A stretch of DNA of 64,000 nucleotides from Hyperoodon ampullatus (GCA_949752795.1 OX457057.1:99971513-100035512), one strand, 5' to 3'; numbered from the stretch's first letter, positions 19,716 to 31,450 are shown. Notes: generated by a model from the letters alone, not told the origin. Made by a program: numbers and translations.

Positions 19716-19994
19716 GAGGGATAAATTAGGAGTTTGAGATCAACAGATATATACTTCTACACATAAAATAGATAAACAACAAGAACTTACTGTATAGCAC
19801 AGGGGAATATATTCCTATCTTGTAATAACCAATAATGGAAAAGAATTGAATATATATACCTGAATCACTTTGCCATGCACCTGAAACTAACACAATATTA
19901 TAAATCAACTATACCTCAATAAAATAAAATAAAATGCTGCAATCAACAAAATAAATAAATAAATACATATATACATACATAAATTTAAAAAATT
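19716..19994 (+). mobile_element. 5'-truncated L1 3' UTR (older lineage-specific subfamily)
   Basis: 'aaatagataaacaacaagaa', 'tactgtatagcacaggggaa' and 'cctgaatcactttgccatg' precede an AATAAA-rich tail. This is the 3' UTR type of artiodactyl L1s and is distinct from the young copy at 5106. A flanking AACATAATGGGGTRGG duplication (about 19699-19714 and 19996-20011) marks the insertion. Confidence 0.85.
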
Positions 19995-20011
19995 AACATA
20001 ATGGGGTAGGA

Positions 20012-20379
20012 GGGTATAATTTTCCAAGTAGAGGCCCAACATTAGAGAGAGCTTGCCACTTTTAAGAAACTGAAAACAAGGCCAAGGAACGGCAAAGGAG
20101 GAGAGGAAACCAATACAAGGCATGGGTGGTTTAACAATATACCATCATGAGTGGCTGCCCAGAAATTTTTTTCCCATTAAGTTTGCTCTCAGTGGCTGAA
20201 CTAAAAGAAAACCAGTGTGGCAGGAATGGAAAGACAGAAAAGAGTAAAGAGAGGCCCCCAAAAGATGAAGTTGGAGTGACAGGCAGGCCAGAAAAGGCAG
20301 GAAGTCAAGGATTTAAGATTTTTGATTTGAGGATACTTGATAAATTATCATTTTATTTAGGATAATTACAGCTATTCTA
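20012..20379. other. unassigned non-coding stretch
   Basis: No recognisable repeat or exon. Confidence 0.5.
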
Positions 20380-20940
20380 AACTCATGAGGAATTTATTAA
20401 GGGATTCTAAGCAAGGATCTGATCAGATTTCCTTTTTTTTTTTTTAAGTTCCTTCTGGCCCAGTACAGAGAATGCCCAGAATATGAGAGAAAGGCCAAAA
20501 GTGGCTCTGAGGACACTAGTTAAGAAGCTATAGTAGTTATCTAGTCAAGAGATAATGGGAGCTTGAACAAGGAAGGTGTCAAGAAAGATGGAAAGAGGAG
20601 GACTAAATCAAGAGATATTCGGGAAGTAAAATCTATACATTTGATGGTGGGTTAGATATAGGGAATAAAAGAAGGGACAGTGACAAGGATGACAGAGTGC
20701 CAACCCTGGATGGATAATGACGTGTGGAACACTGGGAAAGCACCTAATTGGATGGCGAGAGGGTGGGGGCATGGTGGGTGGAAAGAACATGAGCTTTGTT
20801 TGGCACGTATGGATTTAGAAGTGCCTTTGAGACAAAAAATGAAGCAATCAAGCAGACCACTGGATTTATGGGTCTTGAGCTCAGGTGAGCGGTCTGGGAT
20901 CATCAGTGTGGTCACTGAAGATATGGGAGTGGCCATGCTC
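20380..20940 (-). repeat. L2 LINE internal segment (antisense)
   Basis: 'caaggatctgatcagattt', 'gttatctagtcaagagataa' with 'gggagcttgaacaagg', and 'ggtcttgagctcaggtgag' read as the reverse complement of L2 upstream of its 3' end. A T-run at about 20431-20446 interrupts it. It is old and patchy. Confidence 0.6.
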
Positions 20941-21529
20941 CCCACAGGTCACCCGGGGAGATGGCACAGGAGGAGAACAGAAGAGGCTGAAGGGGGATAA
21001 CCCGGCAAAGGATGGGAGAGTGGCTGGAGGGACAGGAGGCCAACGGAGCACGTGACATTGGTCAGATTCTCTCTCCCACAGGTTTGGAGCTGGGACTCAG
21101 GGATTAGTTGGTTTTCAGCACCAGGGCTGAGGGAGCATGGGGAGCGAGGCTGGAGGGCCATTTCTGCTGCATGCACACTGTGCCAGGAAAGCCTGTCTGC
21201 AGGGAGCAACAGGGGTGGCAGGGTAGAATTGGAGAGAGGAGACAACACAGCACAGAGCACAGACAGATGGGGAGAGGGCTTGTGGGCCCTGGCCTCCAGC
21301 CCCCCGCCATTCCCTCATGCCCCTGGGCCCTCAGAGACACCTGCGTATCCTTCCTGAAAGCCCTTGTTTTTCTTGAGTTGGTTTGAGCAGGTTCCTCTTT
21401 CTCGATGGAGAAGCATGAAGCCAGGAGAGAGCAAGCCATGTACTGGAGGTGGGGAGCTGCCTGGCCCGGGCTGGAATGACACAGACAAGGAGAGGAGGAC
21501 AGACCTGTCACTGGGCACCGCACACTCAG
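20941..21529. other. unassigned non-coding stretch
   Basis: GC-moderate DNA with several overlapping open frames up to 146 codons on both strands. None has recognisable residues and no splice or codon pattern singles one out. Confidence 0.45.
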
Positions 21530-21660
21530 CACTTTCAGACACATTCTCTCAAAGACAGGAGTTATTACCTCCCAATTTAAGTGAGAACACAGAGTCTTAC
21601 TGACTTTTCCAAGGTCACAGTGCTAGTGCACAAGAGATGAGGATAAGAGCTAGGCCTCCC
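21530..21660 (-). repeat. MIR SINE (antisense)
   Basis: 'ttattacctcccaatttaag' and 'ttttccaaggtcacagtgct' followed by 'gataagagctaggcc' fit antisense MIR. Confidence 0.65.
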
Positions 21661-23070
21661 CAACATCAGAAGAGAGTAGTCAGATGGTGGAGAGTGGATG
21701 TTTTGTGATACAGGAAGAAAGATCTATAAGGAGAGTGTTAGGGACCAGTATGGACTTTTTTTATCTGGTAAATAATGGAATAAAAATGGCCCCCAGGAAG
21801 GATGATTAGGATTGATATGAGAAGCAGGGATTAAAGAGGGAAGCTGGAGGTGGGGAAGCTAATTCTCATATCTAGTCCTAATGGCAAGTGGCAATGACTC
21901 CTGTCTCTGCCCTGGTGGGCAGGGTGTGGAGAAGGCAGTAGAAATGAGTACCAAGCCTCTTCATAGGCTCAGATTGAAATAAAGCTTTAGAAAATTAGAA
22001 AGAGCTTTTCGTGAGGCATGAGCTGATTTTTTTGGACTTGTTTTAATTCTCGGTGGCTTAATGCCCCCCATACCCTAGGCCTTGCAAGCTGCTCTGTGGT
22101 TCTCCATCCCTCAGGGGGTGGGGGATGATGGCAAAGGGAAGAGATGGCTTGCAGGAGGGAAGCTGTGGTGACCAGGAAACCCACCAAAGTCCCCACAAAC
22201 CAGGGCTGGGCTCATGATGGGCCGGGGCCAGGGCTGGGGAGAGTGACCTGGGAAACCTATGCTGTGCTCCTTGAACTGGGTACTAGATCCTGAGGATGGG
22301 GGGCTGTCCTGAAAATGGGAGCCAGAGTTAAGAATGAGAGAAAGGGCTTGGAATATGGAATGATCTGGAAATGAAGGGTGATCCAAGGAACGGGCTGCTG
22401 TTGATGATTGAATGTTCTAGAATCGGGGGGCTTGCTGGGAATAGGAGAATAAAGTCTGAAAATTCAGGGTTGCTCTGGGAATGTGGCGACTCTATAGGAA
22501 ATAGGAACTAGAAAGAGGAGCTGTTGGGAACAGGGCCATGCTGGAATGGGAACTTAGTGGGTGGAGTTGGAAATCTAGTGGATAGGAGGCCTGAAACCCA
22601 CCTGTGACACAAGTGCTTTTCTGAACTGATTTGGCAGGGGCATCCCTTTTCCGAAAAGACTATCTCTCTGGTGAGGAAGAGACCTGTAGAGAGGGTCTGT
22701 ACCAGCTGAGGAGGGTGATGAATGGGTGGCAATCAGGCCAATGGCTTTCAAACATTTTCCGTCAGATAGAAAAACCCTGTCATCTCATTCCCAATTTTAT
22801 TTCATTCTGTTTCACCTCATATTTCACATAATGGGAGCTGTCAAGGATATTATTTGATTTTTCCTCCCCCTTTCACCAGAAACTTATGCAGCCTGGCAGC
22901 CTGAGAGACACGGGTTTTTGGAAGATCCACAATGAAATAACTTGTTACAGCCCCCAGTCTCAGGGTCTATGTATCTGTGTGCCCTTCTGTGAGTATGTGC
23001 TCACCCGTGCATCTTCCAAGTGTGTGAGTGTGTCAGGTGTGTGTGTGACAAAGCTGAAAGATACTTGAAT
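21661..23070. other. unassigned non-coding stretch
   Basis: Nothing is recognised in about 1.4 kb. Between about 22200 and 22560 the motif GGGAAT/GGAATRGG recurs loosely ('tgggaatagg', 'tgggaatgtgg', 'tgggaacagg'). This suggests a decayed minisatellite-like pattern. Confidence 0.45.
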
Positions 23071-23275
23071 GAGAAGTTGGATACATGAGATTGAGTTCTA
23101 ACTCTGATATTTATTATTCCTGTGTGACCTGAGTCTCAACTGACTCACCTGTAAAGTGGATATGATGATACAGGTCCTCCATACCTCAGAGGATGTCATG
23201 AGGCTCACGACACAAGGAACAGAAGTACTCCCTTGTAATCAATAAATGCTATTGAGTATTACAACTATCGTCTTT
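23071..23275 (+). repeat. MIR SINE
   Basis: 'gagttctaactctgatattt', 'tcctgtgtgacctgagtctc' and 'gactcacctgtaaagtgg' with 'ggatgtcatgaggctcac' follow MIR order. Confidence 0.75.
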
Positions 23276-23454
23276 GTCTGTGAGGAGTACCTCTTGATCT
23301 AGACTGAGTCCGTAGAGTTTGTTTTAACACTGCCCCCTCTGACGTCTTAAAGCCCCAATGCCTTGATCTCAGAACCACCATGCCAGCTCCTGATCCTGCT
23401 CCAAGCTGGACCTTTGCCAGAGAAAGTCAGAAACACATTTTAGCAGGGCATCCT

Positions 23455-23765
23455 TAGACTTATTCATTCATTAACTCAACAAACATCTATTGAGCATCTA
23501 CTATGGGCAAGACTTTGTGCTAATCTTTGGGGAAACATAGTTGAATAAAACAGAGGCCCTGTGCACAAGGAACTTTCAGACAACTTCAACACCTACGGTA
23601 TAATCTAAGAAGTGTTACAGTGGATCCAAGCCCGGTGATCATGGCAGTGCAGAGGTGGGGCCCCTGAGTCAGCCTAGGGAGGGGTGCCAGTGAAAGCTTC
23701 CTGGAGGAGGTGACCTTTGAAACAACTCTTGAAGGATGAGAGGAAGCTGGTCATATGAAGGGAGC
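23455..23765 (-). repeat. L2 LINE 3' end (antisense)
   Basis: 'cattaactcaacaaacatct' and 'attgagcatctactatggg' are the reverse complement of the L2 terminus. They are followed by 'gaggccctgtgcacaagga' and 'cttcctggaggaggtgacc' from the internal region. Confidence 0.8.
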
Positions 23766-23769
23766 ACAT

Positions 23770-24300
23770 GCAAGCTGACCCTCAGGCCTTAGAATGGCTC
23801 AGCAAAACTTTAAGCCTTCTGTCAGTGTCTTCCAGGTCTGTCTCCCAGTTTCTCTTCAAAATCTTTACCACATTCCTCAAGATGTTCACAGCCTCCAGAT
23901 CTTTCTCTTCTAGCTCCCAGCCCATGACTGCTGGGTTAATCCTCCCAAAGCATTGATAGGATTGGGTCACTCACTGCTCCAAAACTCACATTGCATACAG
24001 AACAGTCCCAACTCCTTTACCTGACATTTCAGGCCCTCCACAAGCAACCTTTCCAACTGTGTATCCTGCAATTCTCCAAACACCAGTCAGTCAAAGCTAC
24101 TTGCCAGTCTTTGAACAAACTGCACCCTTTCCTACTTCTCCATCTTACACTTTTCTCTTCTTTATGCTGGAAAGTCCTACCAGCCTCCACATCCCATTTT
24201 CCTCTGTGGAAATCACATGCACCCCTTGAGTCATAGCTAAAGTTCCACTGTCTCAGAATGCCTTTTAGAATCCCCTACCACATATCTAAAAGAGATGTTA
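23770..24300 (+). repeat. L2 LINE internal/3' segment
   Basis: 'cattgcatacagaacagtcc', 'caactcctttacctgacat' and 'ttcaggccctccacaagca', then 'ctttatgctggaaagtccta' and 'gtcatagctaaagttccac', give L2 order on the + strand. It lies directly beside an antisense L2, so the two form an inverted L2 pair. Confidence 0.75.
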
Positions 24301-25489
24301 CCTTCTCTAATGGAACAGGTGACCAAGAAAACTCAGTGATGAACCCCACCACACATAGACAAAAATGACTACTTTCAAATCAGGGACAAAAAGTAAAAAA
24401 TATGGAAATTTAAGTATCAGAATGAATGGAGGATGGGTAGAGGAGACCAAGATGCTCATAAAAATCATTCCACATAGGTGGCTATGGACCTTGATTCATG
24501 ACAGAATAAACACCCAAGTTTATATCTATTTCTTCTCAAAACTAAAATTTCTAAAATGATTGAAAATTATTTTAAAAATATAAGTCCACATGGGCAAAAA
24601 CATGGAAGTAGAGAGCACAGCAAGTGAGAAATATCGACATAATTTTAGAAACTGGAAAGCAGATGGAAAAGAGATAGCTGATTTAGCAGAGCAGAGAAAC
24701 CTAAATTCCTGTAGTGAGGAGGATAGTGAGAAACAAGCTGGTCCCCACCTGTATCAGATGCCTCTTCAACATCTTGGTCTTGCCTTTCCCCACTGTTCCT
24801 CACCATCCAGTGTGCCATGACTAGCTGTACGTGAGATCCAAGCAAATTCATTCAGGCACAATCCAACAACACCTCCTCTCACAACCGCACTATACTCCTC
24901 AAGCTGCCCCCCTGGAGCTTTCCCACTGGTGCTACAGGACTGGCTCAGGGCCCATCAGAAGCAACTCTGAGCTGCAGGGAATTTAACCCCCTATGGGGTG
25001 AAACTTGGACCAGAAGGAGCAAGGGACTAGTGGATACATTCCTCTCTCTTCCCACCTTCATCTAGATTGTCCTAAAGTGTACTCGTTCATATTTAAAAGT
25101 CAGTCTTGTAAGACTGAGGGATCAATTGCCCTTGAACTAAGTGGTGACCAGCACAGTAAAGCATGTTTGTGTTGACTCTCCCTCCTTCTCTGCCTCCTTC
25201 CCATTTTCCTTACTCCTGCATCCCCGGGATTGTATTGTCTGTAGAATACAGTACATAAAGGCAATGTGTCTGAGGAAATCAAGCTGAGACATCAACACAA
25301 AACCACAAAAAGATTCAAGAATAGGCAGCTTCCAGGTACCTCTCAAGGCAAGTGTGAGGGATCGGGGTAAAGACAGGAGGATATTTAAATTAGTTCATAA
25401 GAAGTCCAGAACCTCAGATCTACCCGCAGTCCAAGATGCCAAGAAACTATACCTCCAGCACGCTGTGTAAGCCTTGAGTAAAGTTTATT
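24301..25489. other. mostly unassigned non-coding stretch
   Basis: A-rich parts (about 24340-24700) may be decayed LINE, but I cannot place them. The rest shows no repeat or exon. Confidence 0.45.
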
Positions 25490-26990
25490 CAAAGGAGAAG
25501 TTTAAATAAGCCTTTGGATTTGGGGACACCAGGCACAGTTGAGGGCAGGACTGAGTCATCTTCCTGAAAACCTGAAGATTAACTGAGAGTCTAAATACTA
25601 GAAGACAGACTCCAAAGAAACAGATAGAAACAGTAAACTTTAAGAAAATAAACAATGTAGAAAACAACAAAAAATGTTTACTATAATTTCCTAAAAGAGA
25701 AGGTATTACATCCATGGAACAGGGCAGAGTACTATAAAAAAATTTAAAAACCATAAGAGAAGTTTTGTAAATTAAAAATATAAGAACAGAAATAACAGTT
25801 TTAATAAACTGACTGAAAAAAAAAGTGAAGGATCAATTAGAGGTCCAATAGCCAGCTAATAAATATTCCAGAGGAAAAATGAGAGGACATAGAGCATGCT
25901 TAGTATAATGAATTTTAAAAGAACCATATCAAGACACATAATTTCAGAATAACAAAGATAAAGAGAAGATGAAGATAAAACGACAAATATAAAGAGGAGG
26001 AAAAAATAGACATAAAAGTCAAATATCAAAATGGTAAACCAACACCTTTAAAATTCTGATGGAAAAGAATTGCTTCTAACCTAGAATTCAATACCCAAAC
26101 CAACTTTTACTTATTCTATCTGACATTTTTAACAAGGTCTGAAAAACTTTACTTATTAAGAATTTTCTCCTGAAGGATGCACTCCACCAAAATGAAAAAA
26201 CAAAAACAAAAAACAAAACACAAGAAAGAGAAAGATAAATCAGGAAAGAGAACCTCTAACACAGTTGAAAGGCTTGATTTCTCATTGAAAGGAACTCCCA
26301 AGATAATAGCAGTATAGTAGGCCCTAGAGAGCAGCCAGTCCAGAGGGAATAGGATGGCTGAAGTCTTTTAAGGTATTTTTTCCCAGAAAAAAAAAATGGA
26401 ACAGACAGATTATTCCATGTGTTCAACTTTATCGAGAGGAATTTGATAGTTTTGTCAGGAGTTTGAAAATGAATTATTTATATATTACATACTAAGCAAA
26501 GAAGTAAATGAGCAAAGATTTATTCTAGGGGAAAAAAAAGTTATTCAAGAACAGAAATATAATCAGTACAATATGTGGCTTAAACTGTTAACATTTACAT
26601 AGCAACAATAACAGATACACTATTTAATCCAAAAAATGTCACATAACCATATTAGGAAGGTGGGGGAAAGGAAACATTTGTGGTGGGGGTGGGTGCAAGG
26701 AGGGAGCACAGTGGAAGATCTGAATTCTCCTCTCCTACGTTAGGAAGAGAACGATAATACCTAAAATTCAGAAATCGAGAAATAATCACACATGTATGTT
26801 ATTGAGAAATAAGGACATAATTATCAAAATAAATTGCAGAAAAAGTTGGAAGTGGTTGCTTTTGGGAAGAGGGACACAGAGACAGGATGGATGGGAGAGG
26901 CAATTGTTCTTTTCTGTTATTACTCTTGGAATACCATTGGACTTTGAACATTGTGTGCAATGTACATAGGAGAGAGAATTGCAACTGTAT
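25490..26990 (+). repeat. HAL1/L1M-like decayed LINE
   Basis: The A-rich + strand carries an ORF1-like stretch without a following ORF2. The order is 'agccagctaataaatattcc', then 'ttctaacctagaattcaata', then 'ctcctgaaggatgcactcc'. It ends in a 3' UTR-like part with 'gaagtggttgcttttggga' and 'tgttattactcttggaatac'. An L1 ORF1 without ORF2 is the layout of HAL1 (half-L1). Many stops and indels; inactive. Confidence 0.55.
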
Positions 26991-28160
26991 GTTAAATAGA
27001 ATTTTTTTTATTGTTTTGGCATTTAGACTGAGGTCCCAAAGCTAAGAAAAATGATGATTAAGTCCCCATACATTCTAAAGAGGGTGCTTAGACACATATC
27101 ATCTGCAGGGCTTACCAAGAAATGGGGAAATCCAACCTGTGGCCTTCACCATCACCCACCTCAATCTCATATAGAAGAGAAAGCTGGAGGTTAATCACGG
27201 ATGGTCAAACAGGGAATTCACTGGAAGCTGTTGGCCTAGGAAGGGGTCCTGATTGTTGCCCCCTCATCTCAGCCTTAAAGAGAATCACTTCTAGAAGGTA
27301 CTGTAAAGGGGAGAAAGGAATCTTTGTTCCATGGGACAGGAACAAAGCAGGGCAAGAGTTTCTGGAGAACCTGGAGAGCTTGGGGGCCATAGAGATGGGA
27401 GACTGGCATCTGATGCTCACCTAGCAAAGTCAGAATGCAAGGGGCAAGCTGGAGCCACTTGTATGAAAGCCTGAGTGTCCTGAGTCTGGTGGAGCCTTCC
27501 CTGGGATAAGTGGATGTCACAGTAGGAGCTGGACTTGAGTTGTCCTGAAGGGGACCTGCCCTAGAGGATGGCTTGCTGCAGTGAAGTGACCCCAGCACAG
27601 AGACTGGGGGGGTGACACTGGAGAAGGAGTTTAGGGGAAGTCATTGGAGGTCATCCAGAGACCCCAGTGTAGGAGGACCACCATGCGGGAAACCTTTAAA
27701 GAATCCTCAAAAGTACTCTATGAGGGCAAGAGCCAGCATTTGGATGCCCAAAGAACATGTGGAGGACCCTGCTACTAAATTACAGCAGCATCAATGGAGT
27801 CAGATGTGCCTTTCCTCTTATTTCTTCTCCAGCCCCAGCCCTAGAGGAGCTGCAGGCAGTAGCCAGTAGGTGGGACATGATGCAACAGGGAACTTAAAGA
27901 AATAAACAACCACCCTCTCACCTCCACTGGCTACTGAGCACAGTCAGGGAAGAAAGAGAAAAGTTCAAATTCAATGTGAAATGAAAGTATTGACTTAGAT
28001 CCTCCTGGACTTTTAAATACCTGCAAATAAAACTTCCAATATCTGAAAGTGACTGGAAAAAGCTATAGGATCTGGCCCAGAGCAGGGAAGGGTGATCCAA
28101 CAGGGCAGGTTTGAGGGACAAGTACTTATTTGTTGGTTCATTTTTTTGTTACCTTATTTT
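26991..28160. other. unassigned non-coding stretch
   Basis: No repeat family recognised. Open frames of 71-107 codons around 27122-27598 lie on both strands and look incidental. Confidence 0.5.
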
Positions 28161-28164
28161 TAAA

Positions 28165-28395
28165 TAGAAGAGAACTAACATACATTGGCACATACTATGT
28201 GACAGGCATGTACATAGATTATCCCATTTAATCCTTACAACAATCTTTTGAGGCAGTGTTTACTATCCCTGTTTTGCAAATCAGGGAATTGAAGCTCAGA
28301 GAGCAGGCGGTTCCCAAGATCACAAAGTCAGAAAGTGATGGGCCAAGAATCAAACACAGGACATGTTCTCAGAGCCCATACATATCACAGCCAAA
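28165..28395 (-). repeat. MIR SINE (antisense)
   Basis: 'catactatgtgacaggcatg', 'cccatttaatccttacaaca' and 'ttgcaaatcagggaattgaa' with 'cacaaagtcagaaagtgatg' give nearly complete antisense MIR. Confidence 0.85.
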
Positions 28396-28640
28396 GTGAT
28401 TAAAAGCCCAGATACTGATGTCAAACAGATGGTGTTCAAGCCCCAAGGCAGCCAGTAACACCATGTCTTTTGGACACATCACTTACTCTCCTTCAGCCTC
28501 TGTCTCCTCATCACTAAAAGAGAAAAATAATACCCTAGTTAGAGACTTGTTTTGGGAGATTAAGTGAGATCATTCATACACAGGGTTTAGCATTTGCCTG
28601 GCACAGAGCAACTCTCAATAAACACTACTTGCTATTATCA
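28396..28640 (+). repeat. MIR SINE
   Basis: 'acacatcacttactctcctt' and 'cagcctctgtctcctcatca', then 'gggagattaagtgagatc' and 'tgcctggcacagagcaac', follow MIR order. It abuts the antisense MIR head to head. Confidence 0.85.
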
Positions 28641-28689
28641 TTAAGCTATATTGCACTCTGAATAAGACAATTATTGTCAAATTGAAATG

Positions 28690-28760
28690 AGACAATAATT
28701 CAGAAGTGCCTGGAATACAGCTGGACAAATAGCAGATATTCAGTAATCGGTTGAATCTAA
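28690..28760 (+). repeat. L2/MIR-type 3' tail
   Basis: 'gtgcctggaatacagctgg' and 'agcagatattcagtaatcgg' with TTGAAT fit an L2-type terminus. Confidence 0.5.
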
Positions 28761-28959
28761 AGCTGAGTTTCTTCTCTCTTGTGATAATATATATACTCAC
28801 ATGGAATGTGTTTCATTCTGCATTGTATTGTAGATATTTCATAAAAGACAGAATCACAAAATTGGAAGAGGTCTTGGAAGTTTTTTTAAATATTTTCTCC
28901 CTCAATAAACTTCTTAAAGTTAGAGGTCCTAGCTTGCACTTCATCCCTTAATTAACTTA

Positions 28960-29090
28960 CTTATTTGTTCAAGAAATGTGTATGCGAGACCTATGGGCAA
29001 GGTATTGCTGGAGACATTTAGAGAGAGACAGAGATGATTAGGACCTAGGTCCTGCCCTTAGGAGCTTATAACCTAAGCCAGGTTGAGATC
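28960..29090 (-). repeat. L2 3' end (antisense)
   Basis: 'acttatttgttcaagaaatg' followed by 'gtcctgcccttaggagctta' is the reverse complement of the L2 terminus and the preceding 'taagctcc...gggcag' region. Confidence 0.6.
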
Positions 29091-30084
29091 AGCATCAGGA
29101 AGCAGGGTGCAGAGGTGGTCCTGGAGCCATCCAGCAAATCCCCACCATGAAGTATCCCTCCCAGCTCCTGGCAGGGGTAGGCACACCCCCAAAGAGTGGT
29201 TGAACCAATAATGAACAAGTGTGCTTCTGACTAAGAGAGCGTGTGCACCCAGAAGGACAGGAGACTGAGTGCCCTGAGCACATATTTGTGGGCATTAAAC
29301 TTTCATGGTGTTTTGGAGACTGAATGAACGGCATGCTGCGCTCTCTGCCCTTGCTTATTGGTGCAGTCCTTTCCTCCAGCCTGCTCTGTGCCCACGTTGC
29401 CCTCTACACTGAGGAAGCTTATTGGATCCATCCAGAAGCCTGATGGTGGTCTGATTTATGCATTCCTAAATTCCAGACAGACATGAGGGCTGGCCAGGTT
29501 CTTCTCAGATGTTTCAGAAGAGAGAAAAGACAGAGAAGGGAGAAGATGACTGGCTCCAACTATATTAGGCTTCTCCCCTCTGGGGCCCCTTCTCTGATGG
29601 CTTTGTCTCTGGAGGAGAAATAGAATGTGTGGGTCACCTTCTCTCTTTTTCCTTCTTGTTCTAGGAGCTCAAGGGTGCACGGAGGCCTACTCACACTCAC
29701 ACATACACATACACTTCATGTTCCAATAGATGTACCCCACATACTCTCACAGATAAGAGACTGATGGTCTCAGAGACACACCCTCCTCCTTTACCCAGCC
29801 ACTTTGCATTGCAGTGATATATCAGAGGAACAACAGCATTCTGTCAACAATACATTCCTACCATCACCACCACCAATAAATGCCTACTGGATTCCCAGCT
29901 CTGGATATCCTGCAAAGCTGGGAGTTGATTTTTAAAAGGCAGACACTTCAAGGAAGGGTCCTGAGCTCAGCTTCTCAGTCACTCAAAGCTCAGGGTGAGT
30001 GGGAGCATAAGATCCTTTCTTGAGAGTGGGGAGTAGGAGACATAAAAATGTCAAGAATAAAAGAGAGGGATTAACTTCATGCAG
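29091..30084. other. unassigned non-coding stretch
   Basis: No recognisable repeat or exon. A short impure CA/CACT run lies at about 29690-29715. Confidence 0.5.
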
Positions 30085-30420
30085 GGACAAAGGACTTGGA
30101 CAAGGGCATTCAGTTCAAATTGTATTGCCCACCAACTATGTGGGAGAGACAACGAATAAGACCCAGATCTAGACCAGCTCACAGTTTAGCAACTGAGACC
30201 AAGTAAACAAACAAGTGATAAGTAAATAAACAAATGATAAGTAAACAAATAAGTAATAAGTGATATCATCAAGGGAAAGGTTAGGTGAGAGTCCAGTGAA
30301 GGAGCATATAAACCCAAGCTGGTCAAGGTCAAGAACGAGAACTTCTTGGAAATAGTGACACCATAACTGGATATTTAAGCTTAGAGCTAAACATGTATCC
30401 CGCCAATGTTCTAAAAAAGA
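30085..30420 (-). repeat. probable L2 remnant (antisense)
   Basis: 'tattgcccaccaactatgtg', 'ctagaccagctcacagttta' and a run of TAAGTAAATAAAC-like repeats resemble antisense L2 but are badly decayed. Between about 30190 and 30260 a 'gtaaacaaataagt' motif recurs about four times. Confidence 0.45.
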
Positions 30421-30496
30421 AATGGTCAAAGGTGTTTGAAATTGGACAAGAGTGCTCTGTGAGTCTGGAAAGTGTTCCACTCCCTAGAAAGTAGGG

Positions 30497-30714
30497 TGGT
30501 GTGGCAAAAAGCACTTTGCACCTGGCATCAGGCACTCTAAGTTCGTGCACTAGCCTCGACATTCTCCAGCCAGATGGTTTTGGGAGAGGTACTTTGCTTC
30601 TCTCAAACTCGGTTTCCTCAAGGTGCTGTCTGCTCTGCCTGCCTCCTTAGGTTGTCCCGAAAACTTGATGAGATAACCCGGATGCAAATGATCTGTCAAC
30701 TCTGTTATTATAAA
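30497..30714 (+). repeat. MIR SINE
   Basis: 'agcactttgcacctggcatc', 'ggtactttgcttctctcaaa' and 'ctcggtttcctcaaggtgc' with 'gatgagataacccggatgc' follow MIR order. Confidence 0.7.
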
Positions 30715-30724
30715 AGTGAGTCAT

Positions 30725-31440
30725 TGGAATATTACTCAGCTATAAAAAGAAAAGAAATTGAGTTATTTGTAGTGAGGTGGATGGACCTAGAATCTGTCAT
30801 ACAGAACGAAGTAAGTCAGAAAGAGAAAAACAAATACCATATGCTAACACATATATATGGAATCTAAATAATAATGGTTCTGATGAACCTAGGGGCAGGA
30901 CAGGGATAAAGACGCAGATAAAGACTCAACCACTGTGCCACCAGGGAAGCCCCTTGCCTTTCCATTTTGATGTTTATACTGAAGTTTGTAAGACTTGGAA
31001 TTAAAAAACAAACTCTCATCTCCATAGCTTTATTTCACTAAAGATGACTGAAAAAGAGGTGAGAGATCTTTTGAGCGTGTGAGTGTATTATCTCTGCCCA
31101 TCTCTGAGTCATGCAGATGTAGAGAATGGACTTGAGGACACAAGGAGGGGGAAGGGTAAGCTGAGACGAAGTGAGAGAGTGGCATGGACATATATACACT
31201 ACCAAATGTAAAATAGATAGCTAGTGGGAAGCAGCCGCATAGCTCAGGGAGATCAGCTCGGTGCTTTGTGACCACCTAGAGGGGTGGGATAAGGAGGGTG
31301 GGAGAGAGAAGTAAGAGGGAGGGAATATGGGGATATAAGTATATGTATAGCTGATTCACTTTGTTATACAGCAAAAACTAACACAACATTGTAAAGCAAT
31401 TATACTCCAATAAAGATGTTTTAAAAAATGAAAAAAATAG
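30725..31440 (+). mobile_element. 5'-truncated L1 3' end, interrupted
   Basis: The last ~47 codons of ORF2 (from the EYYSAIKR region) are followed by a TAA stop at the usual place (ggaatcTAA). The 3' UTR follows and the tail ends after 'ctccaataaagatg'. AGTGAGTCAT at 30715-30724 and 31441-31450 is the target-site duplication. Canonical L1 sequence is broken between about 30920 and 31113 by a foreign ~193-bp segment. It is older than the 5106 copy by its mismatches. Confidence 0.9.
30921..31112. other. foreign ~193-bp insert inside the L1 tail, with a SINE head fragment
   Basis: The first part (about 30923-30953) is the antisense 5' head of a CHR-type SINE ('caaccactgtgccacc', 'agggaagcccc'). 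The rest (30954-31112) is not recognised. GCAGAT occurs at both junctions (30914-30919 and 31113-31118), compatible with a short duplication or microhomology. The SINE piece has no poly(A) tail. Confidence 0.75.
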
Positions 31441-31450
31441 AGTGAGTCAT

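Noticed and set aside
21104..21544. 146-codon - strand open frame with Cys/Ser/Pro-rich content
   Set aside because: Several overlapping frames on both strands at this site reflect composition. No recognisable family residues.
30190..30260. CRISPR-like spaced repeats ('gtaaacaaataagt' units)
   Set aside because: The units are short, imperfect and nearly contiguous with no spacers, and the DNA is mammalian. This is an A-rich minisatellite inside an old L2.
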